Below, in pieces: positions 42,740-54,530 of a DNA stretch of 64,000 nt. Below the pieces are notes generated by a model. The model ran no database searches. It was not told where the DNA came from and saw only the letters and a program-made list of their open reading frames with translations. The DNA is from Kuschelorhynchus macadamiae (taxonomy: Eukaryota; Arthropoda; Insecta; Coleoptera; Curculionidae): contig JAUTXW010003822.1 of the NCBI GenBank assembly GCA_030620095.1, positions 496,001 through 560,000 on the forward strand. The letters are read 5' to 3'. The position numbers and the translations under genes were made by a program. How positions within the stretch are numbered: the first letter of the stretch is position 1; each line of letters opens with the position of its first letter.

Positions 42740-43990
42740 CCGGGGCACTAGGAGAAGATCGGAAGCTTAACTTGGTCTCTCATTCTGAGGTTATAGATGA
42801 AGGGAATACATGCGTTCTGGATTTTCTGTAATTGACCCTTGCATTGAGTATCCAGACAAGACCCGTATACAATATATGCAAAGTTACAATGCAAGATAAC
42901 CAAAGACTCACATAATTGCTTTTTTAGAGAATCACCCATCAATCAAACAGAAATTATTGTTTTCTGAACGACCCTAACAATCTGAGTTTTAAACCTAGGG
43001 TTAGAGTCAAAAAACACGCCTTGGTTTTTGTACTCTTTTAAATTAGGAATCTTTAAAGTAAGAGTATTGTTTGCCCAATCCCTATTTTCTCCTGATCTCT
43101 AACACAACAGTTGATTCAGACGAGTTTATTTTGAAACCGTTTTGACTTGACCAACTAAAGACGTTGTTCAGACAGCCATTACGTCTTTGCGAAGCTTGAT
43201 CTGTACTAGCTTTTTCGAAGCTGATACGCAGCTGCGTTTTATCAGCATATCGTTGAATGCTACAGTCCATGATAGCGTGATCTATGTCAAAGGTATAAAT
43301 AAGAAATAACAAAGGCTCTAGGATAGATCCTTAGGTAATTGGTAGAGGGTCCGATGTTTTACCCTCCATAAGGACGCACTAAAAATGGTTCGATAGGTAA
43401 TTTCTCAAAAACTACCGCAGTATTGGAAAACCGTAGTGTTATAATTTGGCACAAAGCAGCCGGTGATCGAGCATGTCGAACGCTTTACTATAGTCCAGTA
43501 ATGCCAGCGCAGATGTTTCTCCACTGTCGGCTGCTTGAATAATAATATCCAAGACTTTAAGTAATACAGAGGCTGTACCTTAATACTTGAGCAATAAACT
43601 ATTATCGATTAAATCTTTATAAGTTAGTTAATATATGATTTTTTTCAACAGTTTTGACACAATGGAGAGCAAATTCACAGGCCTTAAGTCCGACACACCC
43701 TTGATATCAGCAACCTTACAAAGGGGTAGAACCAAAGCTCATCGTGAAATGCAGATGTTAAAAATACGCGCTAGAAAGGGCAGAAATACAGGGCAGCACA
43801 ACTTGACCATTTCTAAGAAAACCCATCAGACCCTGACACATTTGATTTCAGACCCTGTATTACATTTAATACGTCGTCATCCTCAATCGCAACCAATGAA
43901 AAAACACCATGTGTACTCCTGTTACATAGGTAGTTATTTATTAAATCTTCATCAATGGGGGGTGCGATAAAGTTCAATGAATCAATAAAA
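42740..43990 (-). pseudogene. CR1 reverse transcriptase, catalytic YADD changed to YADK
   Basis: Reading downward on the minus strand: PLCKVADIKGVSDLRPVNLL and SIVSKLLKKI near 43680; ALALLDYSKAFDMLDHRLL near 43480 (motif A, Asp kept); LLFLIYTFDIDHAI followed by SIQRYADKTQLRIS near 43250 (motif C, second Asp is Lys); GCLNNVFSWSSQNGFKINSS; and SLVILHCNFAYIVYGSCLD then LQKIQNACIPFIYNLRMRD near 42850 (thumb end). Motif B (GVPQGSILGP) is partly recognisable at 43325-43340 with a stop. Several frames are used, so the product cannot be intact. Confidence 0.85.
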
Positions 43991-44230
43991 AACTGATTAA
44001 TTACATGACGATTTTTTAACGCGCTCGGTAAATTTTATATAAGTTTATTTGTGCAAGGGTCTGACAGACGAACTCAGATTTGTTATTGCGGTACACGTAA
44101 CCAATATATGCCTTTTTTTTCATTGTGCACAGCTTGGGTGAAAAAATTTCTCAGTTCCTTATATGCCAACCAGTCATTGACTAAACATATTTTTTTATAC
44201 TATGATAATAATTTACTTATTAATTTTATC

Positions 44231-44790
44231 TTACAATCGATAGTGCAGTAAACGAGCTGATGGCCGGTGACATTCCTGTAATTGTACTATCTCCCTTTTA
44301 TATAATGCTTTGTTAGAAATAACAATTATGTTTATAAGACTTTGCGATGACCCAACTGTACGGGTAGGGCGAATAACAATTTGCCATAATTTATAAGCAA
44401 AAAAGAAGTCATTAAAATAATTTCGTCGGTTAGTAGGATCAGTTTGGTCATCGAATTTTCCAGGCATAAATGTTTTATTACATTATTACATCTAGGTGGC
44501 CTATATAATATACCAACCCCCAAACAAATTTTTCCGGATCTAAGTAAAAGTCGCCCAAATTTGCTGGAGCGCATCGCTTCGCTCTGCCACTTCAATAAGT
44601 TTCAATTCCACATAATTTCTCACATATAAACCTACGCCGCCGCGCGAACCTCGATCCACTCTGCAAAATCTAAAACCAGCTAAAAATACTTCCGTATCAA
44701 CTATATTAGGCATACGTCAACTATCAGTTACTCCCAAAAATGCTTGGCAACAGTGACCGTATATTTATGTATGCTATTTTGAAATTGTTT
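44231..44790 (-). pseudogene. CR1 endonuclease
   Basis: The minus strand encodes NIVDTEVFLAGFRFCRVDRG then GVGLYVRNYVEL near 44660; ICLGVGILYRPPRCN near 44510; DQTDPTNRRNYFNDF near 44445; and PTRTVGSSQSLINIIVISN near 44370 with a trailing partly lost SDHxxV block. These are the central and C-terminal blocks of CR1 apurinic-type endonucleases. The GDFN motif is altered (GKFD), removing a metal-binding residue. Two frames are required to read it. Confidence 0.8.
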
Positions 44791-44899
44791 ACATTAGGAT
44801 TCAACATACTAATAAGGTGAAAATAAATTATTGTTGCTACAATACATTTTTATTTTCTGAGGTGATGCCAAAAAGATCATTAAAAAGTGGTATAAAAAT

Positions 44900-45777
44900 T
44901 TATGCTAACATTTCATTTAACATATTTTCATTTTTATTAAGAATAACATTTTCACCGTCCTGTTTACGTGTTAGAACCTTCCCATTTTTATACCAGACAT
45001 ATTTAAAGCCTTTAATTTTTAAATTATTGGCAGATTTGGAAAGTGAATAAGATTCTTTTGCTAATTCTTCACTAATGAATGAGTGATTCGCCCCTTTTGA
45101 GCACGAACCTTCAAGATTCGCTCCTCAGTTTTCGAACTCCTAAGTCCTATCAGTATTTTCGGGCCATTTTTGGTTTCAATATGTCTGACATTTTCGAAAT
45201 CGTTTTCTGATGTTTCAGTATTTAAATAGGTAAAAAGCTTACATAACCTTGCAATTGATATTGACCCTTTCTTCTTTCCAGTTATGCAAAGGTTATTTTT
45301 AATATTGCCAGTCTGCTGGACACACAAAACAGAGTCTAGTTTCTGAACTTTCCTTTTAATAATTGATTGTCCTTGGATAACTCAGAAAACATGTCAGACA
45401 TGATTTTTGATGTTTTTTTTTCTTCTTCGTCTTTTTCGTTCAAGAAGTCCATGGCAATCCGCATATCTCTGACTGTCATTTGCAAGTCCTTAAGCAAGAA
45501 AGTTGAAAGAGTATATCAGTCTCTTCGTTGTCAGAATTTGTTGTCCTATAACGCGAATGTGTCTTAACAGCTTTAACCCTAGGCTTCCATGATCCTTCGA
45601 AATGTGGAGCAGATGGAGGCGAAAAACGTCATTCAATCCCTTCAAAAGCTGCTTGGTGCATAAAATAATTTCTTTTATTTGAGGCATCTTTAAATTTTGT
45701 GCCATGATCGGAGAATAAGTGTTTAAAAATACCACAACGAGATATAAAGAGTTGTAAAGCTGCGAGAAATGTATCAA
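44900..45777 (-). pseudogene. CR1 ORF1 with baculoviral FP25K-like domain
   Basis: The minus strand contains ENVRHIETKNGPKILIGLRS followed by KTEERILKVRAQKGRI near 45150. After a frameshift near 45060 it continues SYSLSKSANNLKIKGFKYVW then YKNGKVLTRKQDGENVI, ending at a TAA at 44902-44900. The 'kgfkyvWykNGKvL.Rk' block is the C-terminal signature of the FP-like domain found in ORF1 of CR1-group LINEs, thought to bind nucleic acid. The upstream part (to 45777) is a Leu-rich frame with possible coiled coil and uncertain start. Confidence 0.75.
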
Positions 45778-46143
45778 TGGATGATATATCGATAGCTATT
45801 TGATATTATTGAATTATATAGAACCACGGTAGGGCGCGACTGAAAGTAATAAAATAATGACCAGCATAATTAACGTTAAAAAAACATTTAGCTTCTAGAA
45901 TTTAACAGAAGTAATAGCGCGTTTCTGCAATAAAGTCCAACATTTTTGCGCAAGTAAAATTGTACTCTGCAAAACCCAGGGTGTTAATATTTTATGTGAT
46001 AAAAATTAATAAGAAGCCTAAGCGAAAGACATTGCCTGGTCAGTAAGTACCCACAAAGACAATAAAAAGCTCACTATTAATCTTGGTTTTAAAATAATTT
46101 TTCTGCTAAATAGTGGACCCAGTTTTTTATCATGTTTTTTGCG

Positions 46144-46745
46144 TCATTTATAAAGCGTAAAATATATGTAAGAATAGCTTGAGTTCAAATTACTAAAGAG
46201 TACAATTTTTTTTCTTGAGTGCATTTTTTGCAAATTAAAATTATTTTTAACTTTTATCCAAGAGTTTTCAGGATCAAATAAAAAACTAAGGCCATTAAAC
46301 CATACAGATTTGGACGCAAATTTTGCCGACAGTAAAGAACGTGGAACTATATAGGCAGGATTGCCACAAGAGCGTACATGGTGCAAGAAAAAGATGAAAT
46401 ACTTTCCTTTAATATCAAACAACCTCGAAACCGATATAAATATACCTTTTGCTAATGGAAATGTGGTAAAAATAGTATTATTATACACTATTCATATATA
46501 AATAACTCATGTGTAATCTTTCTTGGAGGCATCGCAAAAACCGTGAAGCTTATATAAATAGTAAACATTTTCAAAAATTACAAATACATCACAGGGAGAT
46601 TCTTCGTCCGAATGTAACCCACATAATCACAACGTTTGTATCAAGGTTTTGGTATAGAAGGTCACAGGAGCTAATATACCGAGCGGATCAAAAATGCCTG
46701 CTAACCCTGATAAGAGGTTACGTTTTGTACAAGGGCGATCAGTAA
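46144..46745 (-). pseudogene. BEL/Pao LTR retrotransposon pol fragment (RT end and RNase H)
   Basis: On the minus strand near 46730 the sequence reads TKRNLLSGLAGIFDPLGILA then PVTFYTKTL, the hallmark of BEL/Pao RT ends. Near 46540 LHGFCDASKKDYT marks the RNase H start. In the frame 46488-46144, CGNPAYIVPRSLLSAKFASK then VWFNGLSFLFDPENSW is the block after RNase H. RNase H itself is shortened and the frames shift twice. No LTRs, integrase or gag were found nearby, so this is an isolated fragment. Confidence 0.8.
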
Positions 46746-48454
46746 AAGTGGCAGCAAATAAGAAGCAATCCCTAGAGGGTTCTCACTATAAACCCTTACA
46801 GTTCTATTTTCAGATTTAAAATCGAATGAGCGGCAATTATTTATACATGATCCTGGTTAATGGTGGCTCATTAGCTGACAACTTGCGTATAACATTGCGA
46901 GTGCGAAAAGAAGTTCGAGGGGGAGTGCGATGGGTAGTACTAGTAGTAGGTAATGCGAATACGGATAAAGGTGTGATTGTGAACGAAAGTACGGTGTGAG
47001 TTATAGTTCGAGTGATAGTGGGATGTAAAACTAAATTCCGTTGTGTTATAAATGTATAAGTAAAATAAGTTTTTTCGAGAATAACTCCTTGTCAAGTAAA
47101 ATGTTAATTTTGACTAGTTTATAAAAATGTTTATCTGCTAGTTTTAAATTTGTACTATGTTGTCATATTGCCGTATCTGTTACTAGAACCGGAACGTCTT
47201 CCCGTACGAGCTTTAAAGCGAGCCTGACACTGCAAATTAGACATTAGAACTCATAAAACTAATTCCATTTATTTGAAGTGATACCTAAATATTTGGGACA
47301 TGCTTTTATTACCAATGACGTCAATAAGTGAAGCAGTAGTAGTCTATAAAACACACTCCTGCGGCTGACAAAGTACTGATTAAATTAATTGGAGCCTTAG
47401 CTTTGGGATTTTATGAAGTGTTATTAGAGGAAATGCGTAGAAATTTATTGCGTAATTTGATTGTATTATTATGCGTATTACAAATTGCTGCCCTATTGCA
47501 GTTACGTATGGTGGTGTTCATCACAATTTTTACAACTTGACAAAGATTGACAAGACGTTAGGTCGTGTATATTACTACTTAAAGCAATTAAACCCTATGC
47601 GCAAGCTTTTGCAAAGAATAAAACGTTCATGAGGCATTTTACGTACAATTTTGACGCACAACTGACTATTTTTAAGCACTAGGCATATTAAGGAAGAGTT
47701 TTTTTTGGCGCCAAAGTTTCAACATCATTACTATAACAAGATTCCATTGATCAGAGGGAAATCCTAATGCCTTAAGATATAATAGATTTTCCGAAAAGTG
47801 TCTAAGAGAAGACGAAGTTAGATTTTCTAAACTAGTCCTTTCGCAATTTTATAATGCGTACCAATGATCTTGTACGCGTAACCGTTTGTTTGAAAATCGC
47901 TGAACTAGGGCATCTTACGCAGATATATAAATGTCAGCTGTTAAAGTTAGCGTTATTACTAAAAGTGCAGAGAATGGTAAAAAGTCGTTTAAAAAGCATT
48001 CGCGTATAGTTTCTTCAGTTTCAAGATATTGCGCGTTCTGCCAAATTATATAAAGTAAATAAACCATTTACACGGGTATATATTGGATATAAGAACTGAG
48101 TACGATGCGATAAAGGTATGCTAGGAATTTGAAGGTTTTTTTGTATGTGCCAATATCGAGACAAAATCAATCTTATATGCGTTTCTAAATATATGCGTAT
48201 TTGAATGTAGACCGTTAAATAGGTACTAAAGGTAACGCAAATATACGAATATTATCAAAATATAAGAATGGTTATAATTTATAATATTAAACTAGAAGGT
48301 TACTGAAGTTTTATAAAAATGCATAATTTTGGTTATGTATTCGTCTCAATAATACAATATAAGATTTAAATTAATAAAAAAAGGAAAAAGGAACAACAAA
48401 TACTGATCCAGCCTAAAAGGATCAAAGAATGCTGATATAGGCTCGAAGGGACAA
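46746..48454. other. Intergenic; nothing recognised
   Basis: 46860-47030 is purine- and G-richer on the plus strand (GCGAGTGCGAAAAG and similar) without a reading frame. The rest is AT-rich, with no transposon motif or terminal repeat seen. Confidence 0.35.
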
Positions 48455-48566
48455 AAAATTAGACGTTCAAAGTGACCATTTTAACTCTGGATTCGGAGAG
48501 AAAAAAGTGGACTGTATTTTTAATGGGTAATCAAATATTAAATTAAAAGGAGTCGATAATTGCAAA

Positions 48567-48570
48567 TTAA
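48567..48570. repeat. Left TTAA target duplication of piggyBac-like MITE
   Basis: TTAA adjacent to the CCC terminus. It is single in the D3 copy without the insert, where the site reads CAAATTATG. Confidence 0.8.
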
Positions 48571-49109
48571 CCCTTTCGCTGCGGGCTAAATTGGTTGTAG
48601 TATTATTATGTGCAAATACAGAATATTCAATTCAAACTACAATATTTTTTGGAATATAACGTTTATCACTAATTAACTATAAAAAAAGGGTTCCTGTTAT
48701 TTGTTTTTTGTCTTTCGCACATTTTTACAAATCTTTACTGCTATGTGGAAAACGCACTTGTGAGTTTGAGTATATATCGCTTATTTATAGGACTACGGTT
48801 AACAAAACTTAGGACTAAAGCACAAAAAACATTAAAAAAAGAGAATACAACTGGTTACTCATAAAGAAAAAGTAACGAAAAACAATATTCTCTTCGGTTA
48901 CTATGGCTCTTCAGCCGTACTAACTACCAAGCAACAAATCCGGAAACGAATACTCATTTTCGTAAGTTCAAATGTTATATTATATGCGATTAAATTGGCG
49001 AGAGCCATACCAGCATTGGAAATTTGTGTAAACCTACGAGACTCTCGCGCGTTCTACGCATTATACAGGTGCAAGAAGACGCACATGTGCGGTCTCCACA
49101 ACGAACGGG
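48571..49109. mobile_element. piggyBac-like MITE, 539 bp
   Basis: The left end is CCCTTTCGCTGCGGG and the right end, reverse-complemented, CCCGTTCGTTGTGGAG: terminal inverted repeats with CCC ends. Both sides are flanked by TTAA, the invariant piggyBac target. The inserted block precisely splits repeat D3, which continues GGTCGACAATGACA on the right, so the borders are confirmed independently. The interior has no transposase frame. It must have been mobilised in trans. Confidence 0.85.
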
Positions 49110-49113
49110 TTAA
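49110..49113. repeat. Right TTAA target duplication of piggyBac-like MITE
   Basis: TTAA adjacent to the GGG terminus. Confidence 0.8.
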
Positions 49114-49198
49114 GGTCGACAATGACAATATAAATGCGTGACTCCCAACATATCAGCCATAAAACTATAATTTGAAGAATGACAATGACTGAAATATT

Positions 49199-49447
49199 GA
49201 CATAATAGGTTATATAGACTGGTCCCGTCACATATGCGCAATGTTTTACTTTGATGCCAACGCATGTGAGAGATGGAGCTAATTAGAGCGGGAATCTCAT
49301 TAATTGTTAGAGAATTTAATTTCTGTCTTAATTAGCTCCATCTTTCTTGCAAACAATGGAATTTCCGCCTTAATTAGCTCCATCTCTCTCACACTGCGTT
49401 GAAGTCAATGAAGCGTCGCGAAGGCCAGTTCATTAAACTATTATGTC
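49199..49447. mobile_element. Second MITE, 249 bp, with GACATAATAG termini
   Basis: GACATAATAGGTTATATAGA on the left and the reverse complement of CAGTTCATTAAACTATTATG plus TC on the right make about 23-bp imperfect terminal inverted repeats. Inside, GTGAGAGATGGAGCTAATTA (49274-49293) pairs with TAATTAGCTCCATCTCTCTC (about 49371-49390), and a third TTAATTAGCTCCATCTTT box lies at 49333. The block interrupts repeat D3 between ATT and TATGG. The target duplication is not resolved, so the superfamily is open. Confidence 0.75.
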
Positions 49448-49540
49448 TATGGATTGAAACTACCCCAAATCACTTACCTCATTTCTGATAGCTTGGACAT
49501 CACTAAAAAAATGCAAACACAATACTTGATCATGTTTCTC

Positions 49541-50399
49541 ATTCTAGTAATAACCATTATTAACAGAACCGTTGCCCCTATAGAGCTAATGCTGGAACTA
49601 ACTAAAATGGATTACGCAAAGAATAAAATTTATATTTGCGTAGTACGAAAAGTGAACAATATAGTTATTCTTGTAAAATTTAAATCAAGTAGAGCGGTCA
49701 CCAATTTGAATATAAAATAAAATTATTAAAATTAAAAATACAATTTTTATTATTCTTGTGTCTATGGAGGAAATGCTATTTTAGCAAGTTGTAGCCTTAT
49801 TTGTTAAAATTGGCAAAAGAGAGAGAGGTTTGTGTAACAAAAACTGTTGCAGGTTTTAAATGGTTCCCTATAATTTTCAGCAAATATTCCTGGCCTAAAA
49901 AATATGGGATCGTATGTTCTTTTTCCTATGATTCGGAATTATTTGTTTATGATCGAAAAATGTTTGTTTCTATACAGGCTTGATAAAAAAATCGAAATCA
50001 AATTCTTTAGTTAGGAATTTTATGGGATAGGCATCTCGGTCCCAAGCGAAAGTCCCAGATGTGAAGTACTAAGTACAATTTTAGTTACATTTTTTGAGCA
50101 ACAGTGTATGGCAATACCATTGCTACATGTTGCGTATTGGTCTGTAGAAGAATAGAAATGATGGAAATGTCGATGTTAATCAGAACCTCATGTGTAATCC
50201 CCTCGGTAGTCGTCCTAATGAAAAACTTATATATTCCTAAATATTTTTTATCGCCTTTCCTTTACATCTACAAAAAAAAGAAAACATTTGAATTCTTTCT
50301 ACATTATTTGTGCCCTCACCTTTATTTTAAAGTTTTTTCTTTCTTGTTAATTTTAAGGCTTTCGGTTGCGTGTTTTCATTAAAAAAGTCACTTAAATAT
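49541..50399. other. Intergenic; unrecognised small frames
   Basis: An 88-codon frame at 49454-49720 starts inside repeat D3 and has a hydrophobic segment (LIMFLILVITII), but no family was recognised. No support for a gene. Confidence 0.3.
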
Positions 50400-51780
50400 T
50401 ATGTTATGAAAAAACATGCCATTGCATTTGCAAATCATTTTTCTACAGTATACACTACTGACATCAATACAACATCCAGTAAACTCCCATCTATTAATAA
50501 TATTAACATAAACTCATATAAATTCAAAATTTCTGCTAGCTAAAATATTGATACAAATAAAGGTCCAGGTCCAGATGGTCTCCCTGCTGAATTTTCAAAA
50601 GATTGTTCATTCTCTTTATCGAGACCTCTATGGTTGGTTTTTGCTCCACTGCTAATGGGATTTTTCCCTCTATATGGAAAATACTTTTGTAATTCCAATA
50701 TATAAAAATAATGGTAATAAAAATAATGCTATAAATTACAGACCTATATCTAAAATATCTCTAATTCCTAAAATAATGCAAGCATTGATTTCAGAACATG
50801 TGAAGGGATTGTTTAGGAATGTTATTATGCCTAACCAACATGGCTTTATGAAAAAGAAGTCAATCAATACAAATCTACTGCTATATACGAATTTTGTCTC
50901 TGAAAGACTTGAAGAAGGCTATGATGGATGCTGTATACATAGATTTTTCGAAAGGTTTTGATAAAATTAATCATAAATTATTAATTATTAAATTATCCTT
51001 TTATGGAATTTGGGGTGCACTCTTGAAATGGTTAGAATCTTACTTAACAGGAAGACAACGTTTATTGAAATCAATAAGTATTACCCAAACCCTATCAATG
51101 TTACATCAGGTGTACCGCAAGGAGGTCACCTATCACCCTTTTTACTTAATATTTTTATAAATGATGCAGAAAAATGTTTTCATTATTCTAAATTTATTTT
51201 ATACGGTGACTATCTGAAAATTTTTAAAGTGATAAAATCACGAAACTCCAAGAAGATCTCGATAGATTTTACAACTGGTGTAACATAAATGGGATGATTC
51301 TCAGTATAGATAAATGTAGGTTTATTAAATTTAGTAGATCTAAAAATGTCTAGCTACCATTTAATTATCAATTTAACAATATTCCTTTGGTGCAAGTTGA
51401 CATAAGCAGAGACCTTGGTGTTCTAATTGATTTTAAACTTTCCTTTACCACCGACATCATAGACTGTTGCAATAAGGCTCTTCAGGTTTGGATTTTGTCA
51501 AAAGAAACACCAAAGACTTTAAAAGCATCGACACTATAAAACGGCTTTATACCTCGCTAGTAAGATCCCATCTGAAAAACCGTTCCGTCATATGGAATCC
51601 TTATTTTCAGACTTATATCAACATTATTAAAGATATATTGCCATTAAGACGCACATGCCCTTAAACGATGTTAATTATTGCAGTCTAGAAAAAGAACTAT
51701 ACGTACAATTGATATTCTCTTTTGATATAAAATTATAAATAATCATATTAACTGTTCGGAATTGCTTTCCGTGATTTGCT
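50400..51780 (+). pseudogene. CR1/L2-group reverse transcriptase, catalytic YADD changed to YGDY
   Basis: The plus strand reads KKHAIAFANHFSTVYTTD, GPGPDGLPAEFSKD, then FVIPIYKNNGNKNNAINYRP and ISKISLIPKIM. It continues PNQHGFMKKKSINTNLL, AVYIDFSKGFDKINHKLL (motif A, Asp kept), NVTSGVPQGGHLSPFLLNIF (motif B), ILYGDYLKIF (motif C, second Asp is Tyr), ISRDLGVLIDFKLSF and YTSLVRSHLKN with VIWNPYFQTYI (thumb). Three reading frames are used between 50674 and 51288, so at least two frameshifts occur. The thumb wording is that of the Kiri/Crack branch, which I infer from general pattern only. Confidence 0.85.
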
Positions 51781-52125
51781 TAATCTGTCGTTAGACTTGC
51801 TTAAACGTATGTTATAAATAAATAAATGGTTGCTAACGTTAAGCATTGTATTGTTTTTTCTTTGTTTATTTTTGTTCAACAATTTAACCTGACTGCCAAC
51901 TCCATTTTTAAAATACTTGAATTAATACCTAGTTAGTGAATGCTTAGACTATGTAAATATTTTTTAATAGTTGTTATTTTTTTAATGTGTATTAGGTTTA
52001 AAGTAGGTACTACTATATAACTTTAGATACAAATAGATTTTAGTTATAGGTATTAGTACATTGTGTGATTGGGTGTATCCAGTTTGTTAAATAAATATAA
52101 ATATAACAAATATAAATATAAAATG
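50400..52125 (+). mobile_element. CR1/L2-group LINE, 5'-truncated
   Basis: Only the RT part and 3' UTR are present. The 3' end is marked by short repeats of AAATATAAATATA near 52089-52124, as in LINEs of this group that end in microsatellites instead of poly-A. No endonuclease or ORF1 remains upstream. Confidence 0.75.
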
Positions 52126-53332
52126 AAAATTAATTTCCCAAAACTCGGGGCTAACTGATTTTTTTTGAATTTTCATTAAATATTACGTTATGCGTTGGCA
52201 GTTTTCAGGTTAGGCGACAGTGGCCTTTAATACTGGCCTAAATGGTGTGGATAATTAAGAAATTTATTATTTGATGTTATACCCTAGATCAACCTGAGGT
52301 TATACTGGAAGTTGATGGCAAAGAATAGATTATGGAAGAATTAGATACAAAAATTCGAACCGTTCTAATTTAATTTAAATCTTTTAGGTTACAATTTCAA
52401 TATTTCTGATGTTGAAGAATAGTTTAAGTTATGTGGTGGTGACCTTTAATATTGGCCTAAATGATGTGGATCTAACCAGCCACCATCGTTACCCCTTTGA
52501 CAAAAAACAAAATGGGCGTGTAGTAATAAAAATAGAATTTAATATAAAATATAAAAAACGGAAAATTCACTTTAAAATATTTAGGCATGATCCGAACTGA
52601 CATGAACACGTAGTTCCCACTAAATACATCAGTAGATACAGTGAAAAAAATGACATTAGTAATTTATTATACTCCGACTTCAGCCACAAGTTACAGAAAA
52701 GAAGCAGCGTTCCTCAGTAAATTACTCGCTTTATTTTGCGACTAATTTTTAATTTTAACTAGGTATTGCAGACATTATTTTTAATATTTCGTACGTATAC
52801 TTCTCTTGAAAACCAAAGGAATATTTTTGTTGTCTGAAAAATAAACTGGGTTCTGTTGCTGTGGAATTACCTACATTTTGTAGTTCGCTGCCTCTTGCTG
52901 GAACGTGACCAAATTTAGATATTATATACTGTCTAGAATGCTTAAAATACAAACGAATATTTAAATTAATATTGGTTTTAAGAGATATAGCAAAAATTAA
53001 AAATTAAGTAATAATTTTGGTTTTTATATTATTGATGTTTGGAGAAATTTAGCCTTCCAAGAACGTGCTTTCATAAATAACAGGATTATTGTTAAATTTA
53101 TTAAAAATAGTAATAAAACAATTAATCTTTTAGAAAGGTAGTTACCAATGAATTAACCCTTCGGTTAACCCCTGAGCAACTGGAACGCAATTTCGTACGT
53201 GAAGAAATATATGGTATTATATTAGGGAAAAAAATAAAATAACTAAACAAATAATATGGATGGCTACGAAAGTATTGCGAATAAAATATTTTTATTGCTG
53301 TACCATGTTGATTAATTATATTTATATAATTA
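52126..53332. other. Intergenic; short direct repeat, no gene
   Basis: TGGCCTTTAATACTGGCCTAAATGGTGTGGAT at 52222 has a near match (GACCTTTAATATTGGCC…) at 52440, about 217 bp later. No coding motif. The frame at 52755-52952 is unrecognised. Confidence 0.4.
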
Positions 53333-53419
53333 TTAGCGGGTACCCGCGCCTTCGTTCGCGTATATGACTATAATGAAAAGGAATAGGTACTTAAATGGCC
53401 AAGCTACTATGCGAACTTA

Positions 53420-54013
53420 CTCTAGAACATGTGACATAGAGTCGACCATGGGAAAAACAATCGTAGAGTAAGTCTACTCCAGCTCTACTTAAGGATTGCC
53501 CTTGAGCATTGTTAATTGTCATGGCGAAACAAGCAAAGCTTTAAAAAAAACTGTACACGTTTAAACTGAAAAGGATAGTCTGACGGAATTAAAGGGCTAC
53601 GTGGTATAAAAACTGTTTCTCCCAGACCAGAGCCAGAAATAATAGGAGACTCTATTACATTGTTTTGTAATGTTTTAACCTGTAGCCGAGTTCCAATACA
53701 TAATTTTGGTGGTTTTAAATTTCGAATAAGCGTCACTGATGCCCCCACTTAAGTTAAACTCAAAGTTAACTCATGGGGAGGGCTTCCGATGCAGGAACTT
53801 GACAGGATAATTAACCGCATTTTCTTGGTCTATAACTACATCTATTGCTGTGCTATTTTTTTGAGTTAATATAGCTCGTTCTTTAAACCAAGAAGCGGTT
53901 TTATTTTGACAACTTTCAAGTCCACTATAAACATTTAAGGGGTAGTTTGACCCCCTTGGAAACTGAGTTTCGAAGAATCCCTTCTTATCGAAACTTTGCA
54001 CTCTAAAAATCAA
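53420..54013 (-). pseudogene. Helitron helicase (Pif1-like), C-terminal fragment
   Basis: Reading downward on the minus strand: SCQNKTASWFKERAILTQKN then IDVVIDQENAVNYPVKFLH (54013-53771); GASVTLIRNLKPPKLCIGTR then LQVKTL, GETVFIPRSPLIPSDYPFQF and KRVQFFLKL (53748-53512); and AMTINNAQGQSLSRAGVDLL then CFSHGRLYVTCSRVSS down to 53420. These are the last conserved blocks of Helitron helicases, including the final SxGxLYVxxSR motif. Two frame changes and missing N-terminal motifs show it is inactive. Confidence 0.88.
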
Positions 54014-54129
54014 GCTGTTTGCACAAGCTCAGCTTTTTACGGCAAACGGTTTGAGAAAGATCACAAAAATTAATCAATGACGATGAATCGATTTTTTCAA
54101 AAACCTTGTATGAATTTATAAAAAAATAT

Positions 54130-54530
54130 TAAAATATGTAATAAAATAAATTAAAAAGCACGAGTTCAAGTGTTTTTCCGAATAACTTATTGTTTTTTAA
54201 ATAAAAAATATAATACTAAAGGGGTGGTTTTAGCCCCTTGGTGCCTCGGTTCTTAAAAATTTTTACAATATGTAAAAAAATTAAATATAGAGCATATTAT
54301 GTTCAAGCGTTTTCCAAATAACTAACGGTTTTTTAAATAAAATATATTATAATATTTAAGGGATGGTTTTACCCCTTTGGACACATTTTATGAGTTTTTG
54401 AAAAGTCCTAAATTATGTAAAAAATAAATTAAAAAACACGTGTTCAAGCGTTTTTCCGAAAAACTGGCCGTTTTTTAAATAAAAATCATTGTAATATTTA
54501 AAGGGTGGTTTCATCCTTTTGGAATTTGAG
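54130..54530. repeat. Tandem subterminal repeats inside Helitron, about 140 bp each
   Basis: Three adjacent units contain GTTCAAGCGTTTTCC, AACTxxCGTTTTTTAAATAA, then AAGGGGTGGTTTTAGCCCCT-like palindromic text and TATGTAAAAAATTAA. The AAGGG boxes start near 54218, 54358 and 54500, and a fourth related box occurs at 53937. Confidence 0.75.

Larger units (their letters stand above)
42480..45780 (-). mobile_element. CR1-type LINE, near full length but decayed
   Basis: The minus strand carries an ORF1 with FP25K-like domain (45777-44900), an endonuclease (about 44780-44250) and a reverse transcriptase (about 43990-42740), in that order and spacing. This is the two-ORF structure of CR1-group LINEs. 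All parts have stops or frameshifts. The 3' UTR would be below 42740 but has no recognisable terminal repeat. Confidence 0.85.
48455..49540 (+). repeat. Dispersed repeat D3, copy split by two MITEs
   Basis: The blocks at 48476-48570, 49114-49198 and 49448-49540 align in order with the uninterrupted copy at 41985-42260. The gaps between them correspond exactly to the two inserted elements. Confidence 0.75.

Noticed and set aside
43635..43970. 111-codon plus-strand frame
   Set aside because: It lies antisense to the CR1 reverse transcriptase region, which has recognisable motifs on the minus strand.
46509..46745. 78-codon plus-strand frame
   Set aside because: The minus strand encodes BEL/Pao RT motifs here, so the plus frame is a by-product.
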